64,000 bases of DNA from contig OY986963.1 of the NCBI GenBank assembly GCA_963920575.1, positions 7,788,896 to 7,852,895 on the forward strand, in the 5' to 3' direction. The position numbers were made by a program, and so were the translations under genes. Origin of the DNA: Narthecium ossifragum. Its lineage: Eukaryota > Streptophyta > Magnoliopsida > Dioscoreales > Nartheciaceae. The notes beneath the pieces are model-generated. The model had not been told where the DNA came from, searched no databases, and saw only the letters and a program-made list of their open reading frames with translations. Below, piece after piece: positions 1 to 12,350 of this stretch (within the stretch, counting starts at the first letter, position 1; every line of letters begins with the position of its first letter).

Positions 1-1886
1 CATTGAGTGGAGTACTGGCTAGAAGAAACGTTTTTCTATGCCTGTTATTTCTTTTAAATCTTTAAGTAGACATAAGTCAGAACTAAAAGATTGTGTTCAC
101 CAACCAGATGTATTCAACCTTCCTGCAACATTCTTGTCTTCATTAAGTGGGAGGATCATGTTTGAATGCATACTGTTTCGCTTAAGCCTTATTCAACGTT
201 TAAATGCCTCCGATCACCCATATAGCAAGGAGATCCTGGTGTCAAGAAACTGTTAAATGAAAATAATGGAGAATAACTTTGATCTGCTTATTGACAATGA
301 AACTTGAATGCACTTAACAATTATGTTCTGGTGTCCACTAATAAGCATACACTCGTGAGAAAACAACCTAACTAGGCAAAGTTATGCAATCAACAAGCGC
401 AAAAATAGACATGCAAGGATGTTGGAGAGATGAGTTCAGGAAATCTATATGGTTGATGCTTTTCCCATGCTACGTATTCTGTTTAAGAATAGGTTATGTC
501 TTGATGTTATCCTTTAATACCATGTTATTTGTTGATATCACGCATGCTTTGTACACCCTAACATCATATGGTTTTATTTTTTATCATGCATGCTTTCTTC
601 TAGTTCTTGATTATGCATGCCTTACACTTTACTATGTGCATCTCATTCATAGGTTGTGGCGATTGGGTAAGTTGGCTACCCAACTCGAGTTGCTCAAATC
701 CAGATGAGTCTAGGCCGGGGTCGGGTCTAGTTGACAACGATCGATGTGACGGGTAGATGTGGGTCCCCGTGGCTGATCGATGTCTAGTTTTTCGAATTGT
801 AATTGGCTGATGAATCATTGCATTCGAGGTTATTTGGATTTGGATTTTGTTAGTTGTTGTGGGTCATTGGTCTTAGTGCCTATTGGGAGGCAGCCTAAGT
901 TTGATGATTGACGCCAGTATGGTTGATGGTTGACAAGGTAGCTGTCCAAACCATGGTGGAGAGTGTTGGGTCAATTGCGAGCTTGGGCTTAGGTAGGGAC
1001 TGACCTTGAGCTAAGACCTAGGAACTTGATGTCATTGGAGGACCACATCTTTAGCTTTTGATTTCTTTATTTCATCTATGATGTATCGAGGATTAGCATC
1101 TAGTTTATGTTAATAAATTTCTTGGGTATCTTTGACAAGTTATGATTATGTTTCAATTGTTAGCATTTTATACTAAATTTCTATGAAATATTTTCCGTCC
1201 AGAGGAACGGGTTTTATAGATTGCGAACATGTAATCATCATGTCATGTGACCAGGATCGGTGTTTTCAGGGGCAGATTGTGACAGATTATCAAACTTATT
1301 TATAAATTTGATGATGAACGATGTCACTTTGCTTCTTGAGAGTGCCAAACCAAGGCTTCTTGCTTCATTCTGCATGTGCAATGTTTATAATTGTTTGTGG
1401 ACCAATTTCTACCTGTGGTCTATCATAAACATGCCAGTACTAAGAAGTGTAAAAGATCATGTAGATTTTTTTTTTGTTAGAAGTTATTTAAATTCGAGCC
1501 ACTTTCTTAGGATTGGGGGGGAACTTATTGTTGGGCAGGAAATGGCAGTGATCGAAGATTGATATAGGTTAACCTATATCCGTAAGATATATCTTCTGTC
1601 TGAGGTTTTATCACTACAGGGGAATAAATTCTGGTTTTATGTTTTACGCTCTTTGAGAGTTCCTATAAAATGTGTAAGGTTTTAGATAATTCGGAACATA
1701 TCATCTGCTCAACTCTATCAGAATTCTCAAGGTCAGTAACCTGTAGTCCTTGAGTTCATACTGCAAATGAACACATTTATGGTATTGACAATATTTTGGT
1801 GTAATAGTTCTATTTTTGTATAGGGTGCTAGTTTTTTTTCCTGGTTTCTCCTATACAAGCTTTTAAAGTTAAGTTGATTTGAACAG
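1..1886. other. No gene resolved; probably upstream or long intron of the RINGv gene
   Basis: No open frame here resembles a known protein and none joins convincingly to the exon at 1887. That exon begins with the third base of a codon, so at least one coding exon lies 5' of it, either in this stretch or before the window. I searched for an exon end that would supply the first RING cysteine (TGC or TGT followed by two bases and a GT donor) and found no clear one. The sequence is AT-rich with no terminal repeats that I could see. Confidence 0.5.
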
Positions 1887-3730
1887 AGTTTGCCAACAGC
1901 AAGCAGAAGAACCTCTCATTGATTTAGGATGTAGATGCCGAGGTGAGCTTGCAAAAGCACACAGATCTTGCATAGATATCTGGTTCCGGACTAGAGGTTC
2001 AAATAAATGCGAGATATGCCAGTAAGTCGTTTTGTCTAGGCATCATTGCCATTTTCACGATGATATTTTCGTATCACGAATATCTGCACCCTTCTTTACA
2101 GGCAGGTGGCTGCGAATATTCCAGCTCCAGAGTCCCAACCAAGTGTAAGTGTTTCCTTTTAGCAGAGGAGGTTGATGATATTCATTTGTTATGGCATGGA
2201 TTGTAGTGCAATTTTTATTTTGGCAGCAATTGCAAAACAATTTATCACCATGATTTGTTACATATCATAATTAGCATTTTTAGATGATTATAATCATGCA
2301 GATTTTGTTTTAACCTTGGAATATGTTTTATTTGTACCGATTACTTTCTTTTAATTCGTTGCATTAGTAAACTTCAGCATGGGAATCACACTATTGGGAA
2401 TCTCAATTAGATAACTGTTGAGTTAAAAGATTTGCTGCTATTCTTTAAAACGTTCTGTGTCCCCTTGGATACACCTACTTCAGCTGCCGAGCAGTTAAAA
2501 CCTTTTGTAAGTGTTTCCCTTTTTTTCTCATGGAACAGAGAAATTATTGGGTTTGGAGGGTCGATTCAGCTTATGGAGGGTCTAACTTTCGACGAGGAGA
2601 ACGTCGAAGGGTATTTTGTTGTTATGGCTGAGCCACAAAGAACTATTTTTTGCCACTATGAACATATTATGCTCATCCTAGTATTTACCAATATGTTATT
2701 GTGCATACCACTGCTGTCTCTAATGCTATTTGTCTAGCACAATCTTTCTGTAACTTTTTGTTATCTTCTTCATGTAAACAGGGTTGGTTTAGTCCTCTAT
2801 GGTTTGCATTTGCCATTCTAATTGGAGGTCTCTTATTGGATGTGCTGATATCTATTTCTCTTGGAGTTTCATCTCTACCTGTCAACATCATAATTGGTAT
2901 GGTCTATTATCCTTTCTTTTTAAGGTGTGCATTGGTCTATTATGAAAGAAATTTTCTCTTGAAGGCAGCAGTAAATGAAAATGCAAAATCCAGCATTAAA
3001 ATTTATCAAAAGTGTACCTTAGAAGTACCATTTGCACAGAGAGGTGGTTATTACGGAAAGCTGTTAGAAAGCTATAGAAAATTCTTTATGTCAATTGTAG
3101 TTTAGAACTACGACATCTGCAAGAATAGGCTCTTATTCTGCCGTAAATGCTTGCTTATTTATTGGTTGATATGGTCAAAACTAATAAATATGTCAGTTTT
3201 GACTCATTTAGGTTTCCTGACCTTTTCTTCATTTTGGAAGAGAGATGTTGTCATCATACTGGTTTCTATCTGGTTTTGATGAAGCCTGGACGGAATTGTT
3301 TTTGAATCTCATCCAGTTTTATAATTTCCACTGCTATCCATTCAATTCTACCATCTTACAGTCATGCACCTGGTCTTTATTTGAGACCTAAATGGTCTTT
3401 AGTCATACATCGATAGCCTCTTGGCAACTATGTTGCACCAATTGACATGCTTCTTTCGTGACCCAAGACTGACCTAAGATGTGTAGCCAAATTGGAAAAA
3501 TGTTATCTTCTGACCTTACTGACCAGCTTTCCTTATTCTCAACTATAACTGTCTTCAAACTTACTTCAATGAAGCCTGAGAGGGTGACACATAATGCAGG
3601 CATTCTCATTGTGCTGGGCTTGGGTACAGCGCTTCGCCTTGCACTGGAATGCTGCCATGAGTGGGGTTCACCGAGAACTGGGCAGATGGTGGACGTGACC
3701 ATCAATCCGGGTTACCATCCTGCCGTATAG
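1887..3730 (+). CDS. RING-CH (RINGv/MARCH-type) membrane E3 ubiquitin ligase, 3' exons (5' partial)
   Basis: Five exons read in phase: 1887-2021, 2102-2144, 2539-2610, 2782-2896 and 3600-3730 (stop TAG). The first carries most of a RING-CH finger: second zinc cysteine, then CRC, a His and Cys in KAHRSC, a tryptophan (IDIWFRT), and CEIC as the last pair. The third exon starts RNYWVWRVD and is basic. The next two give two adjacent membrane helices (SPLWFAFAILIGGLLLDVLI, then ILIVLGLGTALRLAL) before a short tail, CCHEWGSPRTGQ. This order matches the plant RINGv proteins with a C-terminal double-membrane anchor. Family knowledge: the RING-CH finger binds an E2 and the enzyme ubiquitinates membrane cargo. 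The first RING cysteine and the N-terminus are not in the exons found. All junctions are GT-AG and keep frame, which supports a working gene. Confidence 0.82.
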
Positions 3731-4324
3731 CTAGCTGTGTTATCTTGTTGTACCGCTAGCTTTGTATATTTATATAGCAAACTGGCAAAATGTAATCTTT
3801 TACATCGTGCTATCAGCTATTCTGTAAAGATTCTTCACAAGTGATTCAATCAAGTAGTCAACCATTTGTTCATTTGAATAGGTGCCCTTTTGTTCATTTT
3901 CATCTGTAATCAATTTGTTGCCTTTCAATGTTCATCCTTTTCGATTTGCGATCATTTGAATCATGTTTTTAGCATGTCTGATATTGATGTTTGTTCCTTA
4001 TCCTTGTGGCATGCTAGGCAGAAGATTAAAATCAAGTAGTCAACATCAATTTGTTCATTTGAACAAATCTCCTTTCATTTCCAACTGTATTTTGACACTT
4101 GTTGTCTTTCATCGTTCATCCTTTTGGACTTGTGATCACGCTAAGTATTTTCTTTCGTCTTTTCCACGGACGGATATTGATGTCTTTACCTTATCCTTAA
4201 AGAGGTTTTAGGCAGAACTTTCTATTACATCTGATGTGATATGCCACTGTCACGGCACCTTAGAATCTATCTATCATACTTGAAGTTAAATGCAATCACA
4301 ATAACATTAGTGCAATATGAAAGC
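3731..4324. repeat. 3' flank with a diverged tandem duplication of about 184 bp
   Basis: Two consecutive units (about 3849-4032 and 4033-4216) share an ordered series of words: TCAAGTAGTCAAC, TTGTTCATTTGAA, GTTCATCCTTTT, GATATTGATGT and CCTTATCCTT, ending in TTAGGCAGAA or CTAGGCAGAA. Differences are spread throughout, so the duplication is old. It probably lies just past the 3' UTR of the RINGv gene. No protein-coding content is recognised. Confidence 0.55.
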
Positions 4325-6590
4325 TAGAAAACTAAGTTTCAAGAAGTCCTTATGCTGGTCGAGAGACTGTTCTCCAGTCTATTCCTCGTTTTGTGATGTC
4401 CTCTGTTAAGTTACATGTGGCTGTGATAAAAAGAATGAAACGGATATGTAGAGAATTCCTATGAGAAGATCAAAGATCGGGCATGAGTATTGTAGCTGGG
4501 AAGGATGTGTGTCTACCTTTGGAAGTAGGCGGGTTAGGCCTACGTGATCTTGGTTCATGGCAGCTGGCCTTGAAGATGTGTTGCATGACAAAATTATTGG
4601 ATCAAGATAATACAATCTGGAAGCAACTTAGTAAAGCAAAATACAAATGGAAGGAGATATTATCATCTAGAAGAGGCTTCAAATACGGATCTACACATTG
4701 GAAGGCATTGTGTGAAGCGGCCGATGAGTTACGTGGTGGTTTGGTTTGCAAGGGCATTCGCATCAATTTCCTTATCCTTCCACCCCAAAATATTTCAATA
4801 TATATTACTTTTTTATTTTATAGCTTCCCTATTTACAACTCTCCGCATCAGTTTCCCTAAAGCATTTCCTACATCAATAAAATACTCATTCTCTCATCTT
4901 CTTTTCTTATTCTATTATCCATTTATTATTTGACAGTCATATAATTATAATAATTAAATATTATATCATGTCATTAATCATTGAGATATATTTATATTAA
5001 AATATATTATAAATTAAATAATTAGGTTTTTATGTCAATAGTTATATTACTTAATTAGATTTTTTATCTTTATATAAATGGTCATGAGTTATTATATGGG
5101 TATAGTTAATAGTTAATTAATAGAGTGGTGAACATTGCTCCCCCACATGTAGGGGAGCACAGTAGCTCTTCCCTATTATAGAGAAGAGCAAGGGTGGCTG
5201 GTGCAGCTTGGATTTAACCCGCTTTCCTATATTTGCCTCCCTATTATATGGAAGGGGAGCATTTGAGGCATATGATGCGGATGCCCTAAACCTGGCAGAA
5301 ATAGTCCCCTGAGTGTTATCCATGATGCATGGATCCAAGATTTGCCTCTTGTGATGTTCCTGATGTTGTTCAATGGTGCTACTTGATTATAATTGTGCCT
5401 TGGTGGAGGAATTGCAGATTGGTATGTCGTGGGATTTAGATAAGCTTAATCAATTTGGGCATCCTTATTTAGTAGATGAGATCGTTGAAGTGCTAATCAA
5501 TGCAGCAGATACTTGCATATGGGCATCGCATAGATCTGGTGTGTGCACTACTGCATCTGCTTACAATTTTGTTATACAAAAGAAAATTAAGGCCATGAAG
5601 TGGGAAGAGGTTAGTGTACGGAGGAATGTTTGAAAAATCCCAGCTGGCTCATGGGTAAAGCAGTTTATCTGGAGAACTTTGTATGGGAAACTGGCTGCGA
5701 AAGATATGCTTTGGAAAGCCCGGCTTGTATCTGATAAGCATTGCCCTAGATGTGGATGGGACACGAAGAACATTACACATGTGTTGTTTGATTGTGGGTA
5801 TGCTCAGGAAACATTGCATATGGTGATGCGATTTTTTTATTTTGACAGTTCAGATTGGAGTGCGGAGGATTACTTATATCTATTGATTCGATCCTTCAAT
5901 CAAGATGAAGTTGGGAAAAGGAAAACTGATATAGCCTAAGCGATTTGGTTGATTTGGAAAGACATGAATAAGCTTGTCTTCAATTGTCATGGAGATACTG
6001 TTCGAACACTAGCTTACAAGGCACGGAGATTGGCTTTGGTGTTCATGGAAAGGAATCGGGCACATGACGCGGAAGCAAGGAATCGAGAAGGTCTTGCTAT
6101 TCAAGTTGATGCTTTGTTTGTTTCAGGGGAGAATGGTACTATTGTTGTTGTTGTTGTACAAAAAGGGAGGCAAACAAATGAAGAGGTTGCGGTCTGGGCT
6201 ATGGGGAAGCCGGTTGTGGCAAGCTCAGTTCTAGAGGCTGAGTTAATGGCAATATTGCATGGTATGCATTGGGCCAAGGAGAATGGAGTTGTTGAGGTAA
6301 TTAGTGGAGACTGATTCAAGAATGGCAAGAGATATGATTTATAACTCTATGGTCTGTCTACCTATAGTTGAGCCAGTGTTTCGTGATATTTGGACGCTGG
6401 TGATGGAGATACCGAGGGTGATCTGTGTATACATCACACATATGGTTAATTGTAAGATGGATGGTGTGGCATGTTGGTGTCGTCGATCTCAAGTGCCGCT
6501 TTATTGGGCATTGGGAGATGGCATAACGGATTTGGACAGGTTCTTGTAAGTCAGCTTTAGGGCTGATCTAATCAAACAAAAAAAGAAAGA
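4325..6590 (+). mobile_element. Degenerate 5'-truncated L1-type LINE (end of RT, zf-RVT, RNase H)
   Basis: Broken frames run in LINE order. About 4350-4480 reads as the end of reverse transcriptase (AGRETVLQSIPRFVMSS, then IKRMKRICREFL followed by an in-frame stop). The frame at 4483-4740 contains LPLEVGGLGLRDL, the conserved post-RT block. At 5640-5830 there is a zf-RVT segment (FIWRTLYGKLAAKDML, then CPRCGWDTKNITHVLFDC), and at 5950-6550 an RNase H-like part split by a frameshift near 6305 (EAELMAILHGMHWAKENG). An A-rich end follows at about 6573-6590. Stops and frameshifts show it is dead. It is interrupted by a MITE at 4752-5286. I could not find its target-site duplication. Confidence 0.85.
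4752..5286. mobile_element. MITE with short terminal inverted repeats inside the LINE
   Basis: The left end GGGCATTCGCATCA and the right end TGATGCGGATGCCC are inverted copies with one mismatch, and LINE-derived sequence flanks both sides. The interior is AT-rich and non-coding. The flanking trinucleotides are CAA (left) and TAA (right), so a 3-bp TAA-type TSD as in PIF/Harbinger (Tourist) elements is plausible, with one base changed. Family placement is an inference. Confidence 0.65.
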
Positions 6591-6742
6591 ACCCAACGAA
6601 CCAATTATGATCCTATTCCTTGATTCATTGGAGGTTAGCCAGAGATTTCTTTTGGTCATAAAAAACAAATTCCATAACATATACAAGATCATGGCATGTC
6701 TAATACTCTTTCTATCAAAAAATTGTCTCTGTTCCAAATGAT

Positions 6743-8070
6743 TTTTTTTCCCCTTGTTGATGCCAAAGGCTGAGTTACAAACATAATTTACAAAACACCG
6801 CCATCCATGGCAGTGGGGCATGACACCGAAATCGTGCCTACCTGCAACAAAAATGCTTGTTTTGAGAGACTATCTGCTCTAACATTACAATTTCTAGGAA
6901 CGAAAAGCCCAAATCTTCCTCGGTCTATACTCTAGAGCCGAATCCCATCCCTCTCTTCCATTTAAATAGTTAACAACAACTTTAAAATCAGATTCTAACA
7001 TGACTTTCTTCTTTCCTCTAATCCATGCCTCACCCAACCCTTTCTCCACCGCCAAGGGCTCAGCTTCCTCTACTAATTTCGCCACCAACCTTGCTTAGAA
7101 TCATATTCATCCTTCCTACATCGATACATGCTGCTCTATTTTTCCTTATACCAACCTGGCACCTTCCACAATTCATTAGCCTATCTTCAGGTGCGGATAG
7201 CAATCACCTCCGGTGAAGCTCTTTCCTCATCCCAAATAATAGCATTCCTTTGCTTTTATAACATCCAAAGCCCGTATGCTACTAATGTTTTCCTCCATCG
7301 AATACACAGGTTTGTGGATGACATCCATAAAAGTTCCCGCAACTCCTCCAAATCACCAAAAACTTGTGTTTTCGAAAAAATGATGCTCCAAACCGAGGCG
7401 GCATAACTGCACTCCACAAAATATATTGTACATATTCCACCAACGCACCACACCTGGGGCATTCCTTCTCCGAATGCATGCAATATCTCCATAATACATC
7501 CCTTGTAGGTAGTTTATTCTTCAACATCTTTCAAATGAACATCTTCACTCGAGGGCCAATCGGTAAAGCCCAAACACCTCACCATATTGTAGGGAAGAGT
7601 CTTATTGAAACAGAATCTTCACATGACGATAGCCCAAGGTAAGCAGAAGCAGAAGAAATCTTACCAATACTATTAAACACCCATCTCCATGTGTCCTCTC
7701 TTGAGCTCTGATTTATAGCCACTTTAACAATCTACTCAATCATCTCGTGGTGAAAAATTGCCGTGAGTTTCCACCTATCCTATACTCCATTGGACATAAA
7801 TTCTCCAATCCTCATAACCTCTTTTCTATCAATACACCCTATGAGCTAAGGAGCCTTTACTAATGGATGTTCTCCCAGCCACCATCTCCATGTGTCCTCT
7901 CTTGAGCTCTGATTTATAGCCACTCTAGCAATCTGCTTAATTATCTTGTGACGAGAAATTGCCTCAAATTCCCTCGTATCCCACACTCCACATTGGTCGT
8001 ATAATTCTCCAAGCCTCATGACCTCTTTCCTATGAACACAACCCATGAGCCAAGGAGCCCTCACTGGTGG
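6743..8070 (-). mobile_element. 5'-truncated L1-type LINE, minus strand, with 14-bp TSD
   Basis: The 14-mer CTGTTCCAAATGAT occurs at 6729-6742 and again at 8071-8084, exactly bounding the element. A run of T directly after the left copy is the poly(A) tail of a minus-strand insertion. Minus-strand frames read RNase H (VEKGLGEAWIRGKKKVMLES, 6894-7088), zf-RVT (KNKLPTRDVLWR, then KECPRCGALVEYVQYILW, 7282-7527) and an upstream linker (SSREDTWRWWLGEHPLVKAP, 7846-7960). Frames are broken, so it is inactive, but the clean TSD suggests a younger insertion than the LINE at 4325-6590. Confidence 0.85.
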
Positions 8071-8072
8071 CT
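7681..8072. repeat. Tandem duplication of about 201 bp within the minus-strand LINE
   Basis: The word CCATCTCCATGTGTCCTCTC begins at 7681 and again near 7882, and both are followed by CTTGAGCTCTGATTTATAGC. Downstream matches continue for most of the unit (AATTCTCCAA, CCTCATAACC or CCTCATGACC, GGAGCC). The copies differ at many positions, so the duplication may pre-date insertion or be an old local event. Confidence 0.75.
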
Positions 8073-8371
8073 GTTCCAAATGATGGTAACATGACATGAC
8101 CTCTTTTTTATTGAGCATTTTAGTCCTTGAATATTTGAGCCTGATCTGGAGGCTTTATCCCATGCATGCATTTCAATCAGTACATGCCCTCTCTATCTGA
8201 CCAATGATCATTAAGCAGATAATGAGAAGAATTCAAAGTACATTCAAGTCTTTGATTTGATCAGGTTCATGAAGCATATCTCGGGAATGTTGTGCTTTGC
8301 TAGCTATAAAAGATATTTAGAATTAGTAGCCAAATCCATCTACTGCACCATAAAGTATTAAGTTCTTTTAT
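8072..8371. other. Short spacer between LINE and MULE-like element
   Basis: AT-rich sequence holding the right LINE TSD copy (8071-8084) and, at its end, the left TSD copy of the next element (8362-8371). No coding potential seen. Confidence 0.5.
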
Positions 8372-8479
8372 GAGAGATTTGTCTATTATAGTCTTATAAT
8401 AGAACCCAATTTATCCTTTAGTCTTCGTACCTATCCTAGACCAAAATACCCCTATTATGTATTATGTATTTATATAGAT

Positions 8480-9120
8480 CAAAATCCCCCCTACACCCCC
8501 CCCACAACCCAACCTCCAGATCCACCGCTCTCACCTCCAGATCCACCGCCCCCACCCCCAGATCCGTCGCGGCCGCCCCACCCCTAGATCCGTCGCTGCC
8601 CGCTCCCACCTCCAGATCCGCCGCCACCGCCCCCACGTCCAGATCCGTCGCCCGTCGCTCTCACCTCCAGATCCACCGCCCCCCCCCTCCCAAGATCTGT
8701 CGCCGCCGCCGCCCCCACCCCTAGATTCGTCGCCGGCCGCTCCCACCTCCAAATCCGCCGCCACCGCCCCCACCTCCAAATCCGTCGCCAGCCGATCCCA
8801 AGATCCTCGACCGTCATGATCCCAAGCTCGCCATCACCGTCTGGTAGTTAGCTCCTCGTCCGTCACCATCCGTCACCGTCCGTCGCCGTCCGTTGCTGTC
8901 CTCCTCCCCATCGTCGATCCCGAGCTTTCGTCCGTCGCGATCCCAAGCTCGCCATCCCGAAGCTGTCCGTCTCGATCCCGGAGCTCCCCGTCCTGACGCG
9001 ATCCCCGAAGCTCCCTGTCTCGACGCGATCCCGGAGTTGTCCATCCCGATCCCCATCGTGATCCCGGAGCTCCCCGTCCCTTCCCGATCTACCGCCTCCG
9101 ACCACCACCTCTGATGAAGC
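8480..9120. repeat. GC-rich left arm of the MULE-like element
   Basis: Short imperfect repeats of CCAGATCCRCCGCC and CACCTCCAGATCCG type, then GATCCCGAGCT and GTCCCGATC words. The phrase GATCCCGAGCTTTCGTCCGT recurs in the right arm near 11600 in the same orientation, so the two arms share a source. Long frames across it are composition artefacts (Arg, Gly, Ser and Pro strings) and are not called as genes. Confidence 0.6.
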
Positions 9121-9189
9121 CAACATCTCAGCATATTAAGATCGTGAGGTGGTGATGGAGTGGCGATCGAGGAAAATGGTAGAAAAATA

Positions 9190-11400
9190 GGAAAGACAAA
9201 AAACATTTTCAAAAATAGAAAAATGTTAAAAAAAATAGTGAAAATTATGGAACTTACTTTTTATACAATATGGTAGTTACCTTTATGAAATATAAAAGGT
9301 CACTTTCCGCATAATTACTTTCCACGGTAGTTACTTTTCACAAAAAATATGTGAAAAAAATCAACTAAAATAATAAAAGTATGGGAAAAATCAAGAAAAA
9401 TAGTGGGGGCCCATTCTCCACGGTAGTTACTTTTCACATTTATGATAGTTACTCTCTACAATTCTGGTTGTAGTTACTTTCCACAATGCTGGTAGTTACT
9501 TTTCACCAATAATATGTGAAAAAATCAACTAAAATAAGAAAAGCATAGGATAAATGAAGAAAAATAGTGGGGGCCCTTCTCCATGGTAGTTACTTTTTCA
9601 AAAATTCTACAATACTTGTGGTAGTTACTTTTCACTTTCCAATATTCGTAGTTACTTTTCAAAAAAAATTTAATTTTTGTTGAAGAGTAATTTGGTGGAA
9701 AGTAACTTATAATATGGTAGTTACTTTTCAATATTTGTAATTACTTTTTAATATTGGGAAAATACGGTAGTTACTTTCCACCAATAATAGCTAAAAAAAT
9801 AGTGGGGGCTCCTTCTCCACGGTAGTTACTTTTCATAAAAGTAGGGCTGACTTAAATGGTAGTTACTTTACACAATATTGGTGTTAGTTACTTTCCACAA
9901 TTTTATTAGTTCTTTTCCACGGTCATTACTTTTCACAAATAATAAATACAAAAATGAGCTAAAATAAGGAAACTATGGGGAAAATCAAGAAAATTAGTAG
10001 GAGGATTTCATTTTGCATTTTTCAAAATGAAAAATAACTTTAGTTTCTACCATAATTGCTTTCCGCGGTAGTTACTTTTTACCAATAATATGTGAAAAAA
10101 TCAACTAAAATAAAGAAAATATGAGATAAATGAAGAAAAATATTGGGGGCCCTCTTCTCCACGGTAGTTACTTTTCAAAAACGTAGGGCTGACTTAAATG
10201 GTGATTACTTTCCACAATGCTGGTGGTAGTTACTTTCCACAATTTTATTAGATACTTTTCATAATTTTGATAGTTACTTTCTACAATTTTGATATTTTCA
10301 CCTATTTTCTCAGCATATTTTCCTATTTTCCTACATCTATCCCCGTTTTCTATTATTTTCCTCTGTTTTCCAACATCTTTCCCCGTTTTCTATTACTTTT
10401 CGCGGTAGTTACTTTTCAACAATAATATGTGAAAAATATCAACTAAAATAAGGAAAATATGGGATAAATGAAGAAAAATATTGGGCCCCCCCTTCTCCAC
10501 GGTAGTTACTTTTCAAAAAAGTAGAGCTGAATTAAGTGGTGGTTACTTTCCACAATACTGGTGGTAGTTACTTTTCACAATTGTATTAGTTATTTTCCAC
10601 TGTAGTTATTTTCCACAATTAATAATTGCAAAAATTAGCTAAAATAAGGAAAATATGGGGAAAATAAAAAAAAATAGTAAGAGGATTTCACTTTGCATTT
10701 TTGAAAATGAATAATAACTTTAGTTTCCGTGGTAGTTACTTTTTACGATAGATACTTTTCACCAATAATATGTAAAAAAATCAACTAAAATAGGGAAAAT
10801 ATGGGATAAATGAAGAAAAATATTGGGGGCCCCTTCTTCACGGTAGTTACTTTTCAAAAAAGTAGGGCTGACTTAAGTGGTAGTTACTTTCCATAATTTT
10901 ATTAGTTATTTTCCACGGTAGTTACTTTTCATAAATAATAAGTGCAAAAATTAGCTAAAATAAGGAAACTATGGGGAAAATCAAGAAAACTATTGGGGGA
11001 ATTTCACTTTGCATTTTTTGAAATGAAAAACAACTTTAGTTCTCACCATACTTACTTTCCACGATAGTTACTTTTCACGGTAATTACTTTCCACAGTATT
11101 TACTTTTCACCAATAATATGTGAAAAAATCAACTAAAATATGAAAAATATGGGATAAATGAAGAAAAATATTAGAGGCCCCTTCTCCACGGTAGTTACTT
11201 TTTCAAAAAAAAATAGTGCTGACTTAAGTGGCAGTTACTTTCCACAATTTTGTTTGTTACTTTTTACAATTTTGGTGGTTACTTTTGAAAAATACTGGTA
11301 GTTATTTCCACAATTCTTGTGCTTTCTTTCAACCACCATTTTGCTAGTTACTTTCCACCATAATTTTGGTATTTTTCACATAGTTTCTCAACATATTTTC
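9190..11400. repeat. Higher-order tandem array: GGTAGTTACTTTYCAC subrepeats in units of about 340 bp
   Basis: The short motif GGTAGTTACTTTTCAC or its variants occurs dozens of times. It is organised in larger units. The landmark CTTCTCCACGG recurs near 9815, 10157, 10495, 10836 (as CTTCTTCACGG) and 11184, spacings of about 338 to 348 bp. Earlier landmarks near 9413 and 9579 are spaced irregularly. Within each unit the order is fixed: the landmark, GTAGGGCTGACTTAA, then an AAAATNAGCTAAAATAAGG segment and an ACCAATAATATGTGAAAAA segment. This is satellite-like organisation inside a transposon. No coding potential. Confidence 0.85.
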
Positions 11401-11479
11401 CTATTTTTCAACATTTTCCTCCGTTTTCTATTATCTTCCCATGATTTTCTACATTTTTCCTATTTTCCCCTACTCTTTC

Positions 11480-12190
11480 TCTCTCATCTCACCTCTTGCC
11501 ACAGCCTTCCCTGATCTCCTCCTTCCCCACCGCCACCTCCATCGCCACCCTGATCACCTCCCTCCTCCTCGTCCCTGATCTCCTCCTTCCTCGTCGTCAC
11601 CGATCCCGAGCTTTCGTCCGTCGTCGATCCCGGAGCTCCTCGTCCCCGATCATGCCATCTCCTTCCCCGCCGCCCCGTCATGATCCTCGACATCCCGGAG
11701 CTCCTCGTCCCCGATCCAGTCGTCCCCTTCCCCGCAGCCCCGTCATGATCCTTGACATCCCGGAGTTCCTCGTCCCCGATCCAGTCGTCCCCTTCCCCGG
11801 CGCACCCGTCGCGATCCTCGACATCCTGGAGCTCCTCGCCCCCGTCGTCGATTCCGAAGCTCTTCATCCGTTGTGATCCCCAGTTCGACGATGTCCTCCT
11901 CCTTCCGACCCCGTCCGTCACGATCCCTCATCTCCAACCTCCCCATCCCGATCCCGAGATCACGGATCGCGACCTCGTGACGGGATCGCGATCGCGGGAT
12001 CGCGACCTACGCCGACGACCTCTCGATCGACGACGGAATCGAAAGGGGAGATCGGCGACGGGATCGGACGGCGTTGGATCCCGTCAGATCGATGTCATCG
12101 CGCCGTCCATCGTCGATCCCCGGCGCCCCCATCGCCACCTTCTTCCCCCTGCGCCATCCCCGCTGTCACCTCCTTCTCCAGCTCCCCATT
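11480..12190. repeat. GC-rich right arm of the MULE-like element
   Basis: C-rich sequence with a direct repeat of about 74 bp: CATCCCGGAGCTCCTCGTCC near 11690 is followed by a second, slightly diverged copy near 11756. It shares GATCCCGAGCTTTCGTCCGT with the left arm. A frame of 189 codons crosses it but is low-complexity and without a recognisable domain. Confidence 0.55.
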
Positions 12191-12350
12191 TCTTTTTCTT
12201 TTTATTTTTTTTAATTTTAAAGAGAAAAGGGTATTTTTATCATAATATTGATGGTTATGGGACTAAATGGGTGAAAAACTTCATTCGGACCACGGAGGAA
12301 GAAAAGTCCCCCCTAAAATGAGACTAATCGGTAATTATTCGTTCTTTTAT

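Larger units (their letters stand above)
8372..12340. mobile_element. Non-autonomous MULE-like element (about 4 kb) built around a tandem-repeat array
   Basis: The 10-mer GTTCTTTTAT flanks both sides (8362-8371 and 12341-12350), fitting a Mutator-type TSD of 9 to 10 bp. The left end begins GAGAGATTTGTCTATTATAG, and the complement of the right end begins GAATAATTACCGATTAG. These are only loosely alike, so the terminal repeat is short or decayed. Just inside each end lies a similar AT-rich stretch (ACCAAAATACCCCTATTATG on the left; its complement-like form near 12226-12250). Next come GC-rich arms (8480-9120 and 11480-12190), then the AT-rich array. There is no transposase, so it would need one supplied in trans. 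Confidence 0.6.

Noticed and set aside
2483..2505. Splice-like segment before GTAAGTG in the RINGv gene
   Set aside because: It is 23 bases and would break the reading frame between the exons at 2144 and 2539, which join cleanly without it.
8436..9212. Several 66-132-codon frames in both directions
   Set aside because: The GC-rich arm of a transposon gives low-complexity frames on all strands with no start context or domain.
11484..12321. Frames of 145 and 189 codons
   Set aside because: Same reason: C-rich direct repeats in the right arm of the MULE-like element.
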